DNA of 64,000 bases, taken from the NCBI GenBank assembly GCA_965204565.1, contig CBDBEU010000003.1:434001-498000 (forward strand), read 5' to 3'. The position numbers and the translations under genes are program-made. Within the stretch, counting starts at the first letter, position 1, and each line of letters starts with the position of its first letter. The notes beneath the pieces were generated by a model. It was not told where the DNA came from. It made no database searches and saw only the letters and a list, made by a program, of their open reading frames with translations. Shown here one piece after another: positions 19,390 through 28,695 of this stretch. The stretch comes from CBDBEU01 sp965204565 (GTDB lineage Bacteria; Pseudomonadota; Alphaproteobacteria; Rhizobiales; TMED25).

Positions 19390-19621
19390 CAGCAGAAATC
19401 AACAGCGGAGGCCTACTATCAACGTGGCATCCAGTTTGCTGCTGGCATGGACGTGGACCGAGATTACGTGGTCGCGCACAAATGGTTCAACCTTGCAGCC
19501 ATGCACGGCGATGCGAGGGCCCAAGAACGAGCGCACCGCACTGGCAACTGAAATGTCGCGAGAGCAAGTTGCCGAAGCCCAGCGTCAAGCGCGCGAATGG
19601 GTTTCAAACAAGTTCATCTGA
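19390..19621 (+). pseudogene. C-terminal fragment of a Sel1-repeat protein
   Basis: The reading AEAYYQRGIQFAAGMDV, then DYVVAHKWFNLAAMHGDARAQ, is a Sel1-like repeat; after a frameshift near 19530 it continues as LATEMSREQVAEAQRQAREW, a common ending of alphaproteobacterial Sel1 proteins. The N-terminus was replaced by the IS21 remnant. Sel1 proteins act as interaction scaffolds; nothing more specific can be said. Confidence 0.7.
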
Positions 19622-19692
19622 AAATTGCGTACCGCTTGCAGCGCACACTGTAATGTGGTCATTCCGGCGGTGGCCGGGACACACCTACTGGT

Positions 19693-19950
19693 TCAGTAGC
19701 GACCGTATGAATAATGCGTCGTGGACCGGTCCTGATAAATATGCAGCTGGAACGCTTCACGGCGCTCTGCTTCTTCGCGATCAAGTTGCTCGCGGTGAAT
19801 CATATATGCATCCACCAGCCCAATAGTGTGCTGGTCGACCGGTGTACGACCGTCTATGTAGATGTTCTGAGATGAATCCGGCAATTGCTGGGCAGCGCCA
19901 ACAACGGGTATTGCGGCAATTAATGCCGCCCCAATCGCAATCATCCGCAT
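19693..19950 (-). CDS. Small secreted protein of unknown function
   Basis: An 85-residue protein starting at ATG 19950, preceded by GGGAGG at a good distance. The N-terminus is a signal peptide (MRMIAIGAALIAAIPVVGA) with probable cleavage before AQQLPDS. The mature part is polar, with a charged helix (HREQLDREEAERREAFQLH) and a tyrosine-rich end. I do not recognise a family. It is divergent from the thiolase gene and sits next to IS debris; either a small envelope protein or a marginal prediction. Confidence 0.5.
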   Translation of the reverse strand: MRMIAIGAALIAAIPVVGAAQQLPDSSQNIYIDGRTPVDQHTIGLVDAYMIHREQLDREEAERREAFQLHIYQDRSTTHYSYGRY

Positions 19951-20170
19951 CACTAACCTCCCGCACCAACGCAACAAACCTCAATGGCCATCATCGCCAA
20001 GGATTGCTGCTGCAGTGTTAACGTTGTGGCGACTATGTCGTCTCCCACATCGGCTGTCGAGCGGGTGTATACCCGAATTTGAACGACTATCGCCAAGTGG
20101 GGTTGATTTATTGCTCCCTAAGGTCGGAATGTCACACAAGGCATCAAGCCAGACTGTGAGGGAGGAATAC

Positions 20171-21376
20171 ATGGAACGTGAAGCCTTTGTCTGTGGTGGC
20201 GTGAGAACGCCAATCGGCCGATTTGCCGGTGCACTGTCACCCGTACGCCCCGACGATCTTGCTGCCCATGTGATTTCCACTATCATTGAACGTGTACCGA
20301 AAGTGGATTGCGAAGAAATCGACGACGTGGTGTTCGGCTGCGCCAACCAAGCTGGAGAAGATAACCGAAACGTGGCGCGAATGGGGCTATTGCTGGCCGG
20401 TCTGCCGCATCAGGTTCCAGGATCTACCATCAACCGGCTCTGTGGTTCTGGTCTTGATGCCTTGTCGATTGCTGCACGCGCCATTAAGGCCGGAGAAGCT
20501 GACCTGATGATTGCCGGCGGCGTGGAGAGCATGTCGCGCGCACCGTTCGTCATGCCCAAGGCCGACACCGCTTTTTCGCGCAACAATGCGGTGTTTGACA
20601 CCACCATCGGCTGGCGCTTCGTCAACCGCAACATGGACAAGCGATACGGCACCGATTCGATGCCGGAGACGGCTGAAAACGTCGCTGCCGAATGCCAGAT
20701 CGCGCGGTCCGACCAGGACGCCTTTGCACTGAGGAGCCAGGAACGCGCCGCCGTTGCCCAGGCAAATGGCCGACTGGCAAAGGAAATTGTCGCCGTCACC
20801 ATTCCCCAGCGGCGTGGCGACCCGGTCGTGGTGGAGGCGGATGAGCATCCACGTTCCACTTCAATTGAGGAGCTCGCCAAGCTCGGTACTCCGTTCCGCG
20901 ACGGCGGCACGGTGACCGCAGGCAATGCATCGGGTGTCAATGATGGCGCCGCAGCATTGATCGTGGCCTCCGAAGAAGCCGCCAAGCGCCACGGCCTTGA
21001 GCCGCTGGCGCGCATCACCGGCGGAGCGGTGGCCGGCGTCGACCCACGCCTGATGGGGGTGGGTCCGGTTCCGGCTTCGCAAAAACTTATGGAGCGGCTT
21101 GGTCTTTCTATCGAAGACATAGATGTGATCGAACTTAACGAGGCATTTGCCGCTCAGGCGCTTGCTAGCCTGCGCCAGCTGGGGCTTCCCGATGACGCCG
21201 ATCATGTGAACCCAAATGGCGGCGCAATTGCGCTCGGCCATCCATTGGGCATGTCCGGCGCGCGCCTTGCATTTACCGCCATCACCGAACTACATGAACG
21301 CGGCGCTAGCCGCGCACTGTGCACCATGTGCATCGGTGTGGGGCAGGGGATCGCGTTGATGGTGGAGAAGGCCTGA
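20171..21376 (+). CDS. Thiolase, 3-oxoadipyl-CoA / acetyl-CoA acyltransferase type
   Basis: Cleaves or forms 3-oxoacyl-CoA by transfer to or from coenzyme A. At 401 residues it has all thiolase hallmarks: the acyl-accepting cysteine in INRLCGSGLDAL, the ESMSRAPFVMPK stretch, NGGAIALGHPLG with the active histidine, and the second catalytic cysteine in CTMCIGVGQG. The stretch ending in KRYGTDSMPETAENVA resembles PcaF, the last enzyme of the beta-ketoadipate pathway, but no other pca genes are nearby, so a general or different degradative role is possible. ATG 20171 has GGAGG ten bases upstream; the frame is open further upstream without coding character. Confidence 0.88.
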   Translation: MEREAFVCGGVRTPIGRFAGALSPVRPDDLAAHVISTIIERVPKVDCEEIDDVVFGCANQAGEDNRNVARMGLLLAGLPHQVPGSTINRLCGSGLDALSIAARAIKAGEADLMIAGGVESMSRAPFVMPKADTAFSRNNAVFDTTIGWRFVNRNMDKRYGTDSMPETAENVAAECQIARSDQDAFALRSQERAAVAQANGRLAKEIVAVTIPQRRGDPVVVEADEHPRSTSIEELAKLGTPFRDGGTVTAGNASGVNDGAAALIVASEEAAKRHGLEPLARITGGAVAGVDPRLMGVGPVPASQKLMERLGLSIEDIDVIELNEAFAAQALASLRQLGLPDDADHVNPNGGAIALGHPLGMSGARLAFTAITELHERGASRALCTMCIGVGQGIALMVEKA

Positions 21377-21381
21377 ACCAG

Positions 21382-22479
21382 TTACGCGACAAGCGACTCC
21401 GCTAGCGCGTCCTCGTTGGGTTCAAGCCCCAGACCCGGCAAGTCGGGCATGGTCACCATGCCGGCTTGCGGTTGCACCGGGTTCTTGAACAACTGGTTGC
21501 TGGCGCGCCACATCAATAGATGGAATTCGACGCGGATGCCGTTGTCCATGCCGGCCATCAAATGACCGTTCAGATGCGGCCAGCCGCCGCCATTGGCCGT
21601 TGGCAGATTGAACGCTTGGGCCATGCCGGCAACTTTCAGCGCTTCGGTAAAACCGCCGACATAGACCACATTGGGCTGCACAAAATCGACTGACTGATTG
21701 AGCATGAACTCGCGGTGGCGCCATTTGGAACCCTCATTCTGGCCAGCCGCGATCGGTACCGAAGTCTTGCGCCTGAGATCTGCCAAGAGCAGCGGGTCAT
21801 TGCCATAGACCGGCTCTTCGAACCAGGAAAGGTGATAGGGCTCGACCCGTTTACATAGCTCAAGGGCAGCGTGAAACGGCAGCTTGTAATTGGCATCGAT
21901 CATGATCTCGGCGTCATCGCCCAAGGCTTCGCGCACCAGCCGCACCCGCGTCGCATCCTCTGCAACATTGACCGCGTCGCGATTGGCGCCGACCACCAGC
22001 TTGAGCTTGTCATGGCCTTCGGCTTGCCACTGCTTTGCCGCCTCAACCAGCTGGTCGCGATCATATTCATGCAGGCCGAAGGTGATGTAAGCGGGAACCG
22101 TGGCGTCACTGCCGCCGATCAGCCGCCAGATCGGCTCGCGGAAATGCTTGCCCTTGATGTCCCACAGCGCCACATCGACAAGCGAGATCGCATGTGAAAA
22201 CGCGCCCGTCTGGTAGCGCGGATTGAGTTTGTAGAAGCATTTGTGCCAGAGTCGCTCATGCGCCAGCGGATCTTCACCAACTAGCAATGGCGCAATCTCT
22301 CGATGGATAATCTCTTGGGCTGCATGAGGCTGGATGCCGCCGCCGGTGAGTGCAAAACCGGCAATGCCGGCATCGGTCTCCACGCGCACAAACACACTAG
22401 GCCATGTGAGCTTGCGATCAATAAGCGGCACCTCATTTTGCACCACATGACTTGTCGCCTCAATACGAGTGATTTTCAT
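21382..22479 (-). CDS. Mandelate racemase / muconate lactonizing enzyme family protein
   Basis: Enolase-superfamily enzyme of 365 residues, with a capping domain (KITRIEATSHVV) and a barrel bearing the KxK base motif in DKLKLVVG, the first metal ligand in IMIDANYKLPF, FEEPVYGND, and the SVPIAAGQNEG strand. Members dehydrate or racemise sugar acids and related carboxylates by proton abstraction next to the carboxylate; the exact substrate cannot be told. Its ATG overlaps the stop of the upstream ketopantoate-reductase-like gene (ATGA), so translation is coupled. It converges on the thiolase gene with only five bases between stops. Confidence 0.88.
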   Translation of the reverse strand: MKITRIEATSHVVQNEVPLIDRKLTWPSVFVRVETDAGIAGFALTGGGIQPHAAQEIIHREIAPLLVGEDPLAHERLWHKCFYKLNPRYQTGAFSHAISLVDVALWDIKGKHFREPIWRLIGGSDATVPAYITFGLHEYDRDQLVEAAKQWQAEGHDKLKLVVGANRDAVNVAEDATRVRLVREALGDDAEIMIDANYKLPFHAALELCKRVEPYHLSWFEEPVYGNDPLLLADLRRKTSVPIAAGQNEGSKWRHREFMLNQSVDFVQPNVVYVGGFTEALKVAGMAQAFNLPTANGGGWPHLNGHLMAGMDNGIRVEFHLLMWRASNQLFKNPVQPQAGMVTMPDLPGLGLEPNEDALAESLVA

Positions 22480-23512
22480 CGCTGTTCCTCCCGTGCGGCA
22501 ATTGCCAGCACGCGTTCCAGGTTCGCCGGCTCGGGCTTCAGTTCGCCGGCATGGATCTGCCGTGTCAACTCGACCACTGCCTGATTGGCTGGCGCCGGGC
22601 GCCCGCGTGTTTCTGCTTCAGCCACGATCAAGCCATTGATCAGATCTGCCTCGCTATAGCGTCCCTTGAGGTGGTCCTGCAGTGTGCAGTCGCGCGCACG
22701 TGGCCCGATGTCCTGGGTGAGACGGTCGAGCATCAGTTGCAAAGAGCGGTTCGAGCCTTCGATTTCCTCAGTCTCAAGGCCAAAAATTGCCTCGCTGCGA
22801 TAGCCCAACTCCTGGCCGACAACCAGTGCTTCCTCGCCCACCCGCTGGACGAAATCCTGCATGCCGGCAGGGCGAGCGCCTCAGCCACATTGAGACCCGA
22901 CATCGCTGTCGGGCCAAGGCACATGGCGTTGACCACCAGCTTGGTCCATTTGGCCGACGTGATGTCTTCGCTGACCGAGACCTGGCCTACCGTACCCAGA
23001 AGAGTTGCCGCTTCAGCCACCCGGTGGTCCATGTCAGGCGTGAGGCTGCCAATACCAAACCAGGTCTTGCTGCGGTTTGAATTGCGCTGCACACGGCCCG
23101 GCGTGAACAGTTCGGACGAAAGCTCGACCACGCAGCCAAGTGTGCGATTGGGCCCGACAGCGGAAACAATATCATCGGTCGTCATTGCGTTCTGAACACC
23201 GACTAGCAATCCGTCTTCAGCTAGGTGGGGGCCGATCAGTTCCGCCAGCCATCGTGTGTCATAGGCCTTGGCGAACAAGAAAACGATATCGAACGGCTCG
23301 GTGAATGTGCACACATCACATAGATGATGTGCGCGTACATCGGCATAGACCTCTTCCTCGGGCATGGAGATTGTGAGCCCGTTTGTGCGCATCGCTTCGA
23401 CATGTTCCGGCCATTGATCGATCAGCACCACATCATGTCCGGCCTTCACCAGATCGGCGGCGGCGCAGCTTCCATTCGCGCCAGAAGCCAGAACTGCGAT
23501 TTTCCTGCTCAT
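22476..23512 (-). pseudogene. Ketopantoate-reductase-like (ApbA/PanE family) gene with one frameshift
   Basis: NADP-dependent reductase fold starting MSRKIAVLASGANGSCAAAD (Rossmann motif). The middle (SAKWTKLVVNAMCLGPTAMS) contains the conserved lysine of the family's C-terminal domain. After NVAEALALPA near 22865 the frame is lost; the rest continues in the next frame (MQDFVQRVGEEALVVGQELG to AIAAREEQR) and ends at 22476, overlapping the start of the enolase-superfamily gene. Only one lesion exists and flanking codons are clean, so this could be a recent mutation or a read error. In this operon it more likely acts on a catabolic 2-oxo acid than in pantothenate synthesis. Confidence 0.85.
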
Positions 23513-23570
23513 GCCTGCCCTGTATAAGTTATTGCAACCACGACGTTTTCACCGAAATTAACGTGTCACG

Positions 23571-24698
23571 TCAATCACTCAAACCTTCCATCAACTCATC
23601 GGCGCCAATCGGCAACCGGATCACTTCGCCGCATTTTGCCGACAGATCCATCGCCATGGTCAGCAGCAGGTTGCGGTGACCCTCGCGCGCGCTTGCATGC
23701 GGCGTTTTCCGGCCCGAATAAATACGCTGGCACCAAGATCGGGTCTCCTCCCGCATCGGTCCCCAAATATCGTCGTCATAAACGTCACCCGGCGGATAGC
23801 TGGTGAGAAAGTCGACATAGCGCTCGACTTCGTCCTCACGTCCGGCCGGGCGGTAGACCCTGCCTTGGCTGAAATCGCTCGCCAGGATCACGTCGCGATG
23901 TGTGTCCTCAATGTCGATCACCCCCTGTGTGCCGACAATACCGATCTCCAGTCCATAGCTTGCCGCCGGCCATTGCTTTGGCAGCGCCCAGCAAATATTC
24001 ATGCTCCACATGGCCCCACCCTCAAGCTCGAACAGTCCGAAGGTCGCATCCTTGGTGCCGACATCATGCAGCACTTTGTCGGTGAATCGCGCGAACACCG
24101 ACGTAGGATTAGCATCCATGATCCACAGCGCCATGTCGAGGCTGTGGGTGCCGGAGACCACCATCGGCGTCAGGAACCGGCGGTCCTGAGTGAGGCGTGT
24201 TTCATTGAGCGGCCCCATGCGATTCATGAAGGTGCGCGTGACCGCTGCCGTTACCTCGCCGATCTGGCCCGATGAGACTCGCTCCTTGACCGTCAGAAAC
24301 CGGCGCCGGAAGCGCTGAGTGTAACCGACCACGGCGTCGGCTCCGGCGTCCTCGATGGCATTCAGAATTTGCTCGGACTGGCGCGCATCGGTCGCCAGCG
24401 GTTTTTCGATCATCAACTTGTGACCGCGCTCAACCGCGGCAAGGGTTGCCTCGACATGGGCCCAGGTGGATGTCGCGATGATCACCGCGTCCACTTCAGG
24501 CCGTGCGATCAGTTCGAAAATGTCGGTGGTGAAGAAATCGGCATTGAGATCGCTCTTGAGCTTTTCGCCAACCTCTTCGTTCATGTCGGCAAGGCCAATC
24601 CAGCCAATGCCGGGAAAATCCCGGCACACGCTGCCGCGCATGCGCCCGACCCGGCCACACCCGACGATCGCCAGACCTAGCTGTTTTGCGGCTACCAT
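23571..24698 (-). CDS. Gfo/Idh/MocA-family oxidoreductase (inositol-dehydrogenase-like)
   Basis: NAD(P)-dependent dehydrogenase for a sugar, inositol or related polyol. The 375-residue protein starts MVAAKQLGLAIVGCGRVGRM with the GxGxxG nucleotide motif, has the EKP motif in LMIEKPLATDARQSEQI, and a substrate domain with GTHSLDMALWIMD in which the histidine is the likely proton relay. ATG 24698 is preferred to the longer frame to 24872 because homology begins here. Same strand as the reductase and enolase-superfamily genes; divergent from the CoA transferase, with 152 bases between. Confidence 0.88.
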   Translation of the reverse strand: MVAAKQLGLAIVGCGRVGRMRGSVCRDFPGIGWIGLADMNEEVGEKLKSDLNADFFTTDIFELIARPEVDAVIIATSTWAHVEATLAAVERGHKLMIEKPLATDARQSEQILNAIEDAGADAVVGYTQRFRRRFLTVKERVSSGQIGEVTAAVTRTFMNRMGPLNETRLTQDRRFLTPMVVSGTHSLDMALWIMDANPTSVFARFTDKVLHDVGTKDATFGLFELEGGAMWSMNICWALPKQWPAASYGLEIGIVGTQGVIDIEDTHRDVILASDFSQGRVYRPAGREDEVERYVDFLTSYPPGDVYDDDIWGPMREETRSWCQRIYSGRKTPHASAREGHRNLLLTMAMDLSAKCGEVIRLPIGADELMEGLSD

Positions 24699-24850
24699 GA
24701 TGCTCTTCCCCCGCCATTGCGCCTCAACAACTGTCGGGCACGTTTTGTCGACATCGGACGCGATCAGGCATGCACTTGTCAAAACCTGCCGTTGGTGCTT
24801 GATAAACCCTGCCCAAGAGATAACCCAGCCAACAATGGGAGCGATCAACC

Positions 24851-26047
24851 TTGAGCGACACGCGGCTGCCACTTGAGCGCTTTACAGTGATCGATCTGAC
24901 GCGCGCCCGGGCTGGTCCGACCTGCGCACGCGTGCTCGCCGATTGGGGCGCCGATGTCATCCATGTCGGACCACTCGACAAACCGGGTGCCAAGGGCGCG
25001 CGCGTCACCGGCAGTCGCGACGGACCCGATTTTCAAAACCTCAACCGCAACAAGCGCAGCCTGACCATCGATCTATCGATGCCCGAGGGGCATGAGCTGT
25101 TCATGAAGCTCGCAGCCACCGCCGACGTCATCACCGAAAACTTCCGCGCCGACGTCAAGCACCGCTTGGGTATTGATTATGAGGCGGTCGCCAAGATCAA
25201 TCCCAAGATCGTTTATGGCTCGATTTCAGGTTTCGGCCAGACCGGTCCCTATAAAGGAAGGCCCGGTCTTGATCAGGTGGCGCAGGGCATGGGCGGGCTG
25301 ATGTCGATTACCGGCCTGCCGGGCCAGGGGCCTGTGCGCGTCGGTATTCCGATTACCGATTTGTGTGCCGGCATGTTCCTAGCGCAGGGCATTTTACTGG
25401 CGCTGCTTGACCGCGAGCACACCGGAAAGGGCCAGTGGGTCCATACCTCGCTGCTCGAAGCCATGGGATTTATGCTCGATTTTCAGGCAGCGCGCTATTT
25501 GCAGACCGGCGAGGTTCCAGGCCAGGCCGGCAACGGTCATCCGACCGGTCAGCCGCAGAATTGTTTTGAGGCTTCTGACAAGCGCATCAACATCGCCGCC
25601 ACCGGCAATGCGCTTTTCGCCCGTTTCTGCCGGGCCATCGGGGCGGAACATCTGCTCGAAAACGCCGACTACAAGACCGACAAGTTGCGCTCCGACAACC
25701 GCGACGCGCTTTGCGCTGAAATTGGCGAAATCGTGAAGCTGAAGCCTGCCGACTACTGGATCGAACTTCTCAATGAGGCCGGCGTTCCATGTGGTCCGGT
25801 TAATCGTATTGACGAGCTTTTCGCCGATCCCCAAATGCAGCATCTTGATATGGTTCACCATGTTGAGCATGCGCGGCTCGGAAGGCTTGAAATTGTCCGC
25901 CAGCCGGTCAATCTTTCCGCCGCGCCGCTGCCGGAGACGTTCCGTCTTCCGGCGCCTGATATTGGTGAGCATAGCGACGAAATTCTGCATGATCTCGGAC
26001 TTGATGATAAGGAAATCGCCGCTCTCAGATCTGCTGAAGTGATCTAG
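24851..26047 (+). CDS. Class III CoA transferase (CaiB/BaiF family)
   Basis: Moves coenzyme A between carboxylic acids through an aspartyl-CoA intermediate. At 398 residues the length fits the family. Signatures: RFTVIDLTRARAGPTCARVL at the N-terminus, then ADVITENFRADVK, SISGFGQTGPYKGRPG, and the catalytic aspartate in GIPITDLCAGMF. The start is TTG at 24851 with a GGGAG nearby; no ATG fits the family's N-terminus. It is followed after 39 bases by an enoyl-CoA hydratase on the same strand, which suggests activation of an acid to its CoA thioester followed by hydration in one pathway. Confidence 0.92.
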   Translation: MSDTRLPLERFTVIDLTRARAGPTCARVLADWGADVIHVGPLDKPGAKGARVTGSRDGPDFQNLNRNKRSLTIDLSMPEGHELFMKLAATADVITENFRADVKHRLGIDYEAVAKINPKIVYGSISGFGQTGPYKGRPGLDQVAQGMGGLMSITGLPGQGPVRVGIPITDLCAGMFLAQGILLALLDREHTGKGQWVHTSLLEAMGFMLDFQAARYLQTGEVPGQAGNGHPTGQPQNCFEASDKRINIAATGNALFARFCRAIGAEHLLENADYKTDKLRSDNRDALCAEIGEIVKLKPADYWIELLNEAGVPCGPVNRIDELFADPQMQHLDMVHHVEHARLGRLEIVRQPVNLSAAPLPETFRLPAPDIGEHSDEILHDLGLDDKEIAALRSAEVI

Positions 26048-26086
26048 ACGGTCAAGGGTTGACTGCATGAAACGAGCGATGGACGC

Positions 26087-26881
26087 ATGAAGCTCAATAC
26101 TGACAAGATGATTGCCGAAAAGGACGTCCAGATCGGTTGGATGATCTTCAACAATCCGGAACGCCGCAATGCCGTTTCGCTTGCCATGCGCGAGGCGATG
26201 GTGACCATTTTTGAGGAATTCGGGCGCGATGACGATGTCCGCGTGCTGGTGCTCAAGGGGGCAGGCGACAAGGCCTTTGTTTCCGGCGCCGATATTTCCG
26301 AATTCAAGCATGAACGCGGCGATGCCGAGGCCGAGGCGCGCTATGCTGAAGCCGCTGATCGCTCACGCCGGGCTATGGAAGAGTTTGAAAAGCCAATCAT
26401 CGCCATGATCAATGGCTTTTGTGTCGGTGGCGGTCTTGCGACCGCTATCGGGTGCGATCTGCGCATTGCGTCCGACAATTCACAGTTCGGCATACCAGCT
26501 GCCAAGCTCGGTCTTGGTTACGCCTATTCCAGCCTCAAGCAGCTTACCGATGTAGTCGGCCCGGCGGTCGCCAAGGAAATTCTGTTCACTGGTCGCCGTT
26601 TCCCCGCCGACAAGGCGCTCCGCACGGGGCTCGTCAATGAGGTGGTCAGCAAAGATCAACTCGAGGCCACAGTGAGGGACTATGCCGGCGAGATCGCCGG
26701 CAACGCTCCGCTGACCGTCAAGACGGCAAAGGTGACAATCGGCGAAATCTTCAAGCAGGATTCGGACAAAGACCTCGCGGTGATCGATCAGCTGGTCAAG
26801 AATTGTTTCGACAGCCGCGATTATCGTGAGGGCCGGGAGGCATTCATGGAAAAGCGAAAACCGGTTTTTGTCGGCAAGTGA
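26087..26881 (+). CDS. Enoyl-CoA hydratase/isomerase family protein
   Basis: Crotonase-fold enzyme of 264 residues. Oxyanion-hole segments are FVSGADISEF and GFCVGGGLATAIGCDLRIAS; helix and trimer contacts follow (AKLGLGYAYSSLKQLTDVVG). Probably adds water to an unsaturated acyl-CoA, but crotonase-fold enzymes also isomerise and cleave. Its partner in the operon is the CoA transferase. Start ATG 26087 (MKLNTDKMIAEKDVQ). Confidence 0.9.
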   Translation: MKLNTDKMIAEKDVQIGWMIFNNPERRNAVSLAMREAMVTIFEEFGRDDDVRVLVLKGAGDKAFVSGADISEFKHERGDAEAEARYAEAADRSRRAMEEFEKPIIAMINGFCVGGGLATAIGCDLRIASDNSQFGIPAAKLGLGYAYSSLKQLTDVVGPAVAKEILFTGRRFPADKALRTGLVNEVVSKDQLEATVRDYAGEIAGNAPLTVKTAKVTIGEIFKQDSDKDLAVIDQLVKNCFDSRDYREGREAFMEKRKPVFVGK

Positions 26882-26994
26882 AGTCTGAAACCATTGATTT
26901 TGGGCTGTGTTCCCCGTCCACACGAGACAACGGTGCGGGTTGTGAGGCGTTGGCGCCGCAGCTCTGCGGTGCGGCTAGGCAGACGAGGGAGTAG

Positions 26995-27957
26995 ATGAGC
27001 GATTACGTTGTCCTGGACCATCTCACCAAGAGGTTCGGAACCCTGCTTGCGGTGGATGATCTGTCGCTGAGCGTGAACAAGGGTGAGGTATTGGGCTTTA
27101 TCGGGCCGAACGGCTCAGGCAAGTCGACGACCATGAAGATGGCCACCGGTTTCCTGATCCCGGATACCGGCTCGATATCGATTTGCGGCATCTCAATGTC
27201 GGAAAACGCCAAGGATGCCAAGCGCGGTATTGGCTACTTGCCTGAAGGCGCGCCGGCCTACGGCGATATGACGCCCAAAAGTTTCCTGCGGTTCATTGCC
27301 GAGGTCAGGGGATTATATGGTACCGAGCGCAAGCAGAAAATTGAACTAGCGGTCGCCCGCGCCGAGCTTGAAGGCGTTATGGACCAGCGCATTGAAACGC
27401 TTTCCAAGGGCTTCAAGCGCCGCGTTGGACTGGCGCAATCCATTCTCCACGAGCCCGAGGTGCTCATCCTCGATGAGCCGACGGATGGACTCGATCCAAA
27501 CCAGAAACATCACGTTCGCTCGCTGATTTCGGAAATCGCCGCCGAGACGGCGTGCATTATCTCAACCCACATTCTCGAAGAGGTCGAGGCGGTTTGCACA
27601 CGCGCCTTCATGATCGACCGGGGCAGGGTGGTGTTCGACGGCACCCCGGCAGCGCTTCAGGCGCTCGACCCCTACCACAATGCGGTGCTTGTACGCATCG
27701 AACAGGCGGCCGCCGACAAGACCACACAAGTTCTGGACGCACTGGTCTCAGTGAAATCTGTCGAAACGGTCGAGGCGGCCAATGGCATTGTCACACTGAC
27801 GGCAGTGCCGGAGGATGCGCGCACCATCGCCACCGATGTTGCTGAAGCGATCGCTCGCGCCAAGATTCGTGTCGAGGAAGTCATCATCAAGCCCGGGCGC
27901 TTCGAAGACGTCTTTCGCGATCTCACGACCTCAGATACCGGGGCCGGCCATGCGTAA
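26995..27957 (+). CDS. ABC transporter ATP-binding protein, GldA-like
   Basis: ATPase subunit of an ABC-2-type exporter. Walker A GPNGSGKST, signature LSKGFKRRVGLAQ, Walker B VLILDEPTDGLDPNQ and the switch histidine in ISTHILEE are all intact; 320 residues including a C-terminal extension of about 90. The next three genes encode the permease, a GldG-like protein and a DUF4340 protein; its stop overlaps the permease start by eight bases. In Bacteroidetes GldA/F/G support gliding; in proteobacteria this set has no proven function and may serve envelope or lipoprotein export. Confidence 0.92.
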   Translation: MSDYVVLDHLTKRFGTLLAVDDLSLSVNKGEVLGFIGPNGSGKSTTMKMATGFLIPDTGSISICGISMSENAKDAKRGIGYLPEGAPAYGDMTPKSFLRFIAEVRGLYGTERKQKIELAVARAELEGVMDQRIETLSKGFKRRVGLAQSILHEPEVLILDEPTDGLDPNQKHHVRSLISEIAAETACIISTHILEEVEAVCTRAFMIDRGRVVFDGTPAALQALDPYHNAVLVRIEQAAADKTTQVLDALVSVKSVETVEAANGIVTLTAVPEDARTIATDVAEAIARAKIRVEEVIIKPGRFEDVFRDLTTSDTGAGHA

Positions 27958-28684
27958 CATCTGGATCATCGCCAGGCGTGAAATCGGCGGTTATTTCGCA
28001 ACGCCCTTGGCCTATATCTTCATCGCCATATTCGCTGCCCTGACATCCGCCTTCGCATTTTACATGGGCGGCTTCTTCGAGCGCGGTCAGGCCGATCTGA
28101 AACCCTTCTTCGATCACCACCCCTGGCTGCTGGTATTGCTGGTGCCCGCGATTTCAATGCGATTGTGGGCGGAAGAGCGCAAATCGGGATCCATCGAGCT
28201 CCTCATGACGTTGCCGGTGACGACCACAGAAACAGTGATTGGCAAATTCATTGCCGCCTGGGTGATGATGGCAGTCGCTCTCCTGGTCACCGCGTCGATG
28301 TGGATCACGGTCAATTATCTGGGCACGCCGGACAATGGAGTGATTGCGGCAGTCTATTTTGGAAGCTGGCTTCTCGCTGGAGCATTCTTGTCGATTGGCG
28401 CTGCCATATCGGCCTCGACCAAGAACCAGGTGATCGCCTTTGTCGTTGCCACTGCCGCCTGCTTCCTGTTCGTGATGAGCGGCCTTGAATCGGTGCTCAA
28501 TGCATTCGAGGCCTGGTTGCCGCGGTTTGTCATTGTCGGCATCTCGTCAATGAGCTTTCTGAACTACTACGATCAGCTCGCCAAGGGCGTGATCGAAGCC
28601 AGGGCGATCATTTTCTTTGTCTCCATGATCGCGTTCTGGCTGTTCGCCAACATTATTGTCGTCGACCAGAAGAAAACCAGTTGA
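27950..28684 (+). CDS. ABC-2 type permease, GldF-like
   Basis: Membrane subunit of about 244 residues with six hydrophobic helices, starting MRNIWIIARREIGGYFATPL, typical of ABC-2 permeases; MRLWAEERKSGSIELLMTLP is the conserved cytosolic loop that contacts the ATPase. The ATG at 27950 lies inside the end of the ATPase gene, so the two are translationally coupled. The downstream GldG-like gene begins 12 bases after the stop. Confidence 0.9.
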   Translation: MRNIWIIARREIGGYFATPLAYIFIAIFAALTSAFAFYMGGFFERGQADLKPFFDHHPWLLVLLVPAISMRLWAEERKSGSIELLMTLPVTTTETVIGKFIAAWVMMAVALLVTASMWITVNYLGTPDNGVIAAVYFGSWLLAGAFLSIGAAISASTKNQVIAFVVATAACFLFVMSGLESVLNAFEAWLPRFVIVGISSMSFLNYYDQLAKGVIEARAIIFFVSMIAFWLFANIIVVDQKKTS

Positions 28685-28695
28685 GAACCCCAACC

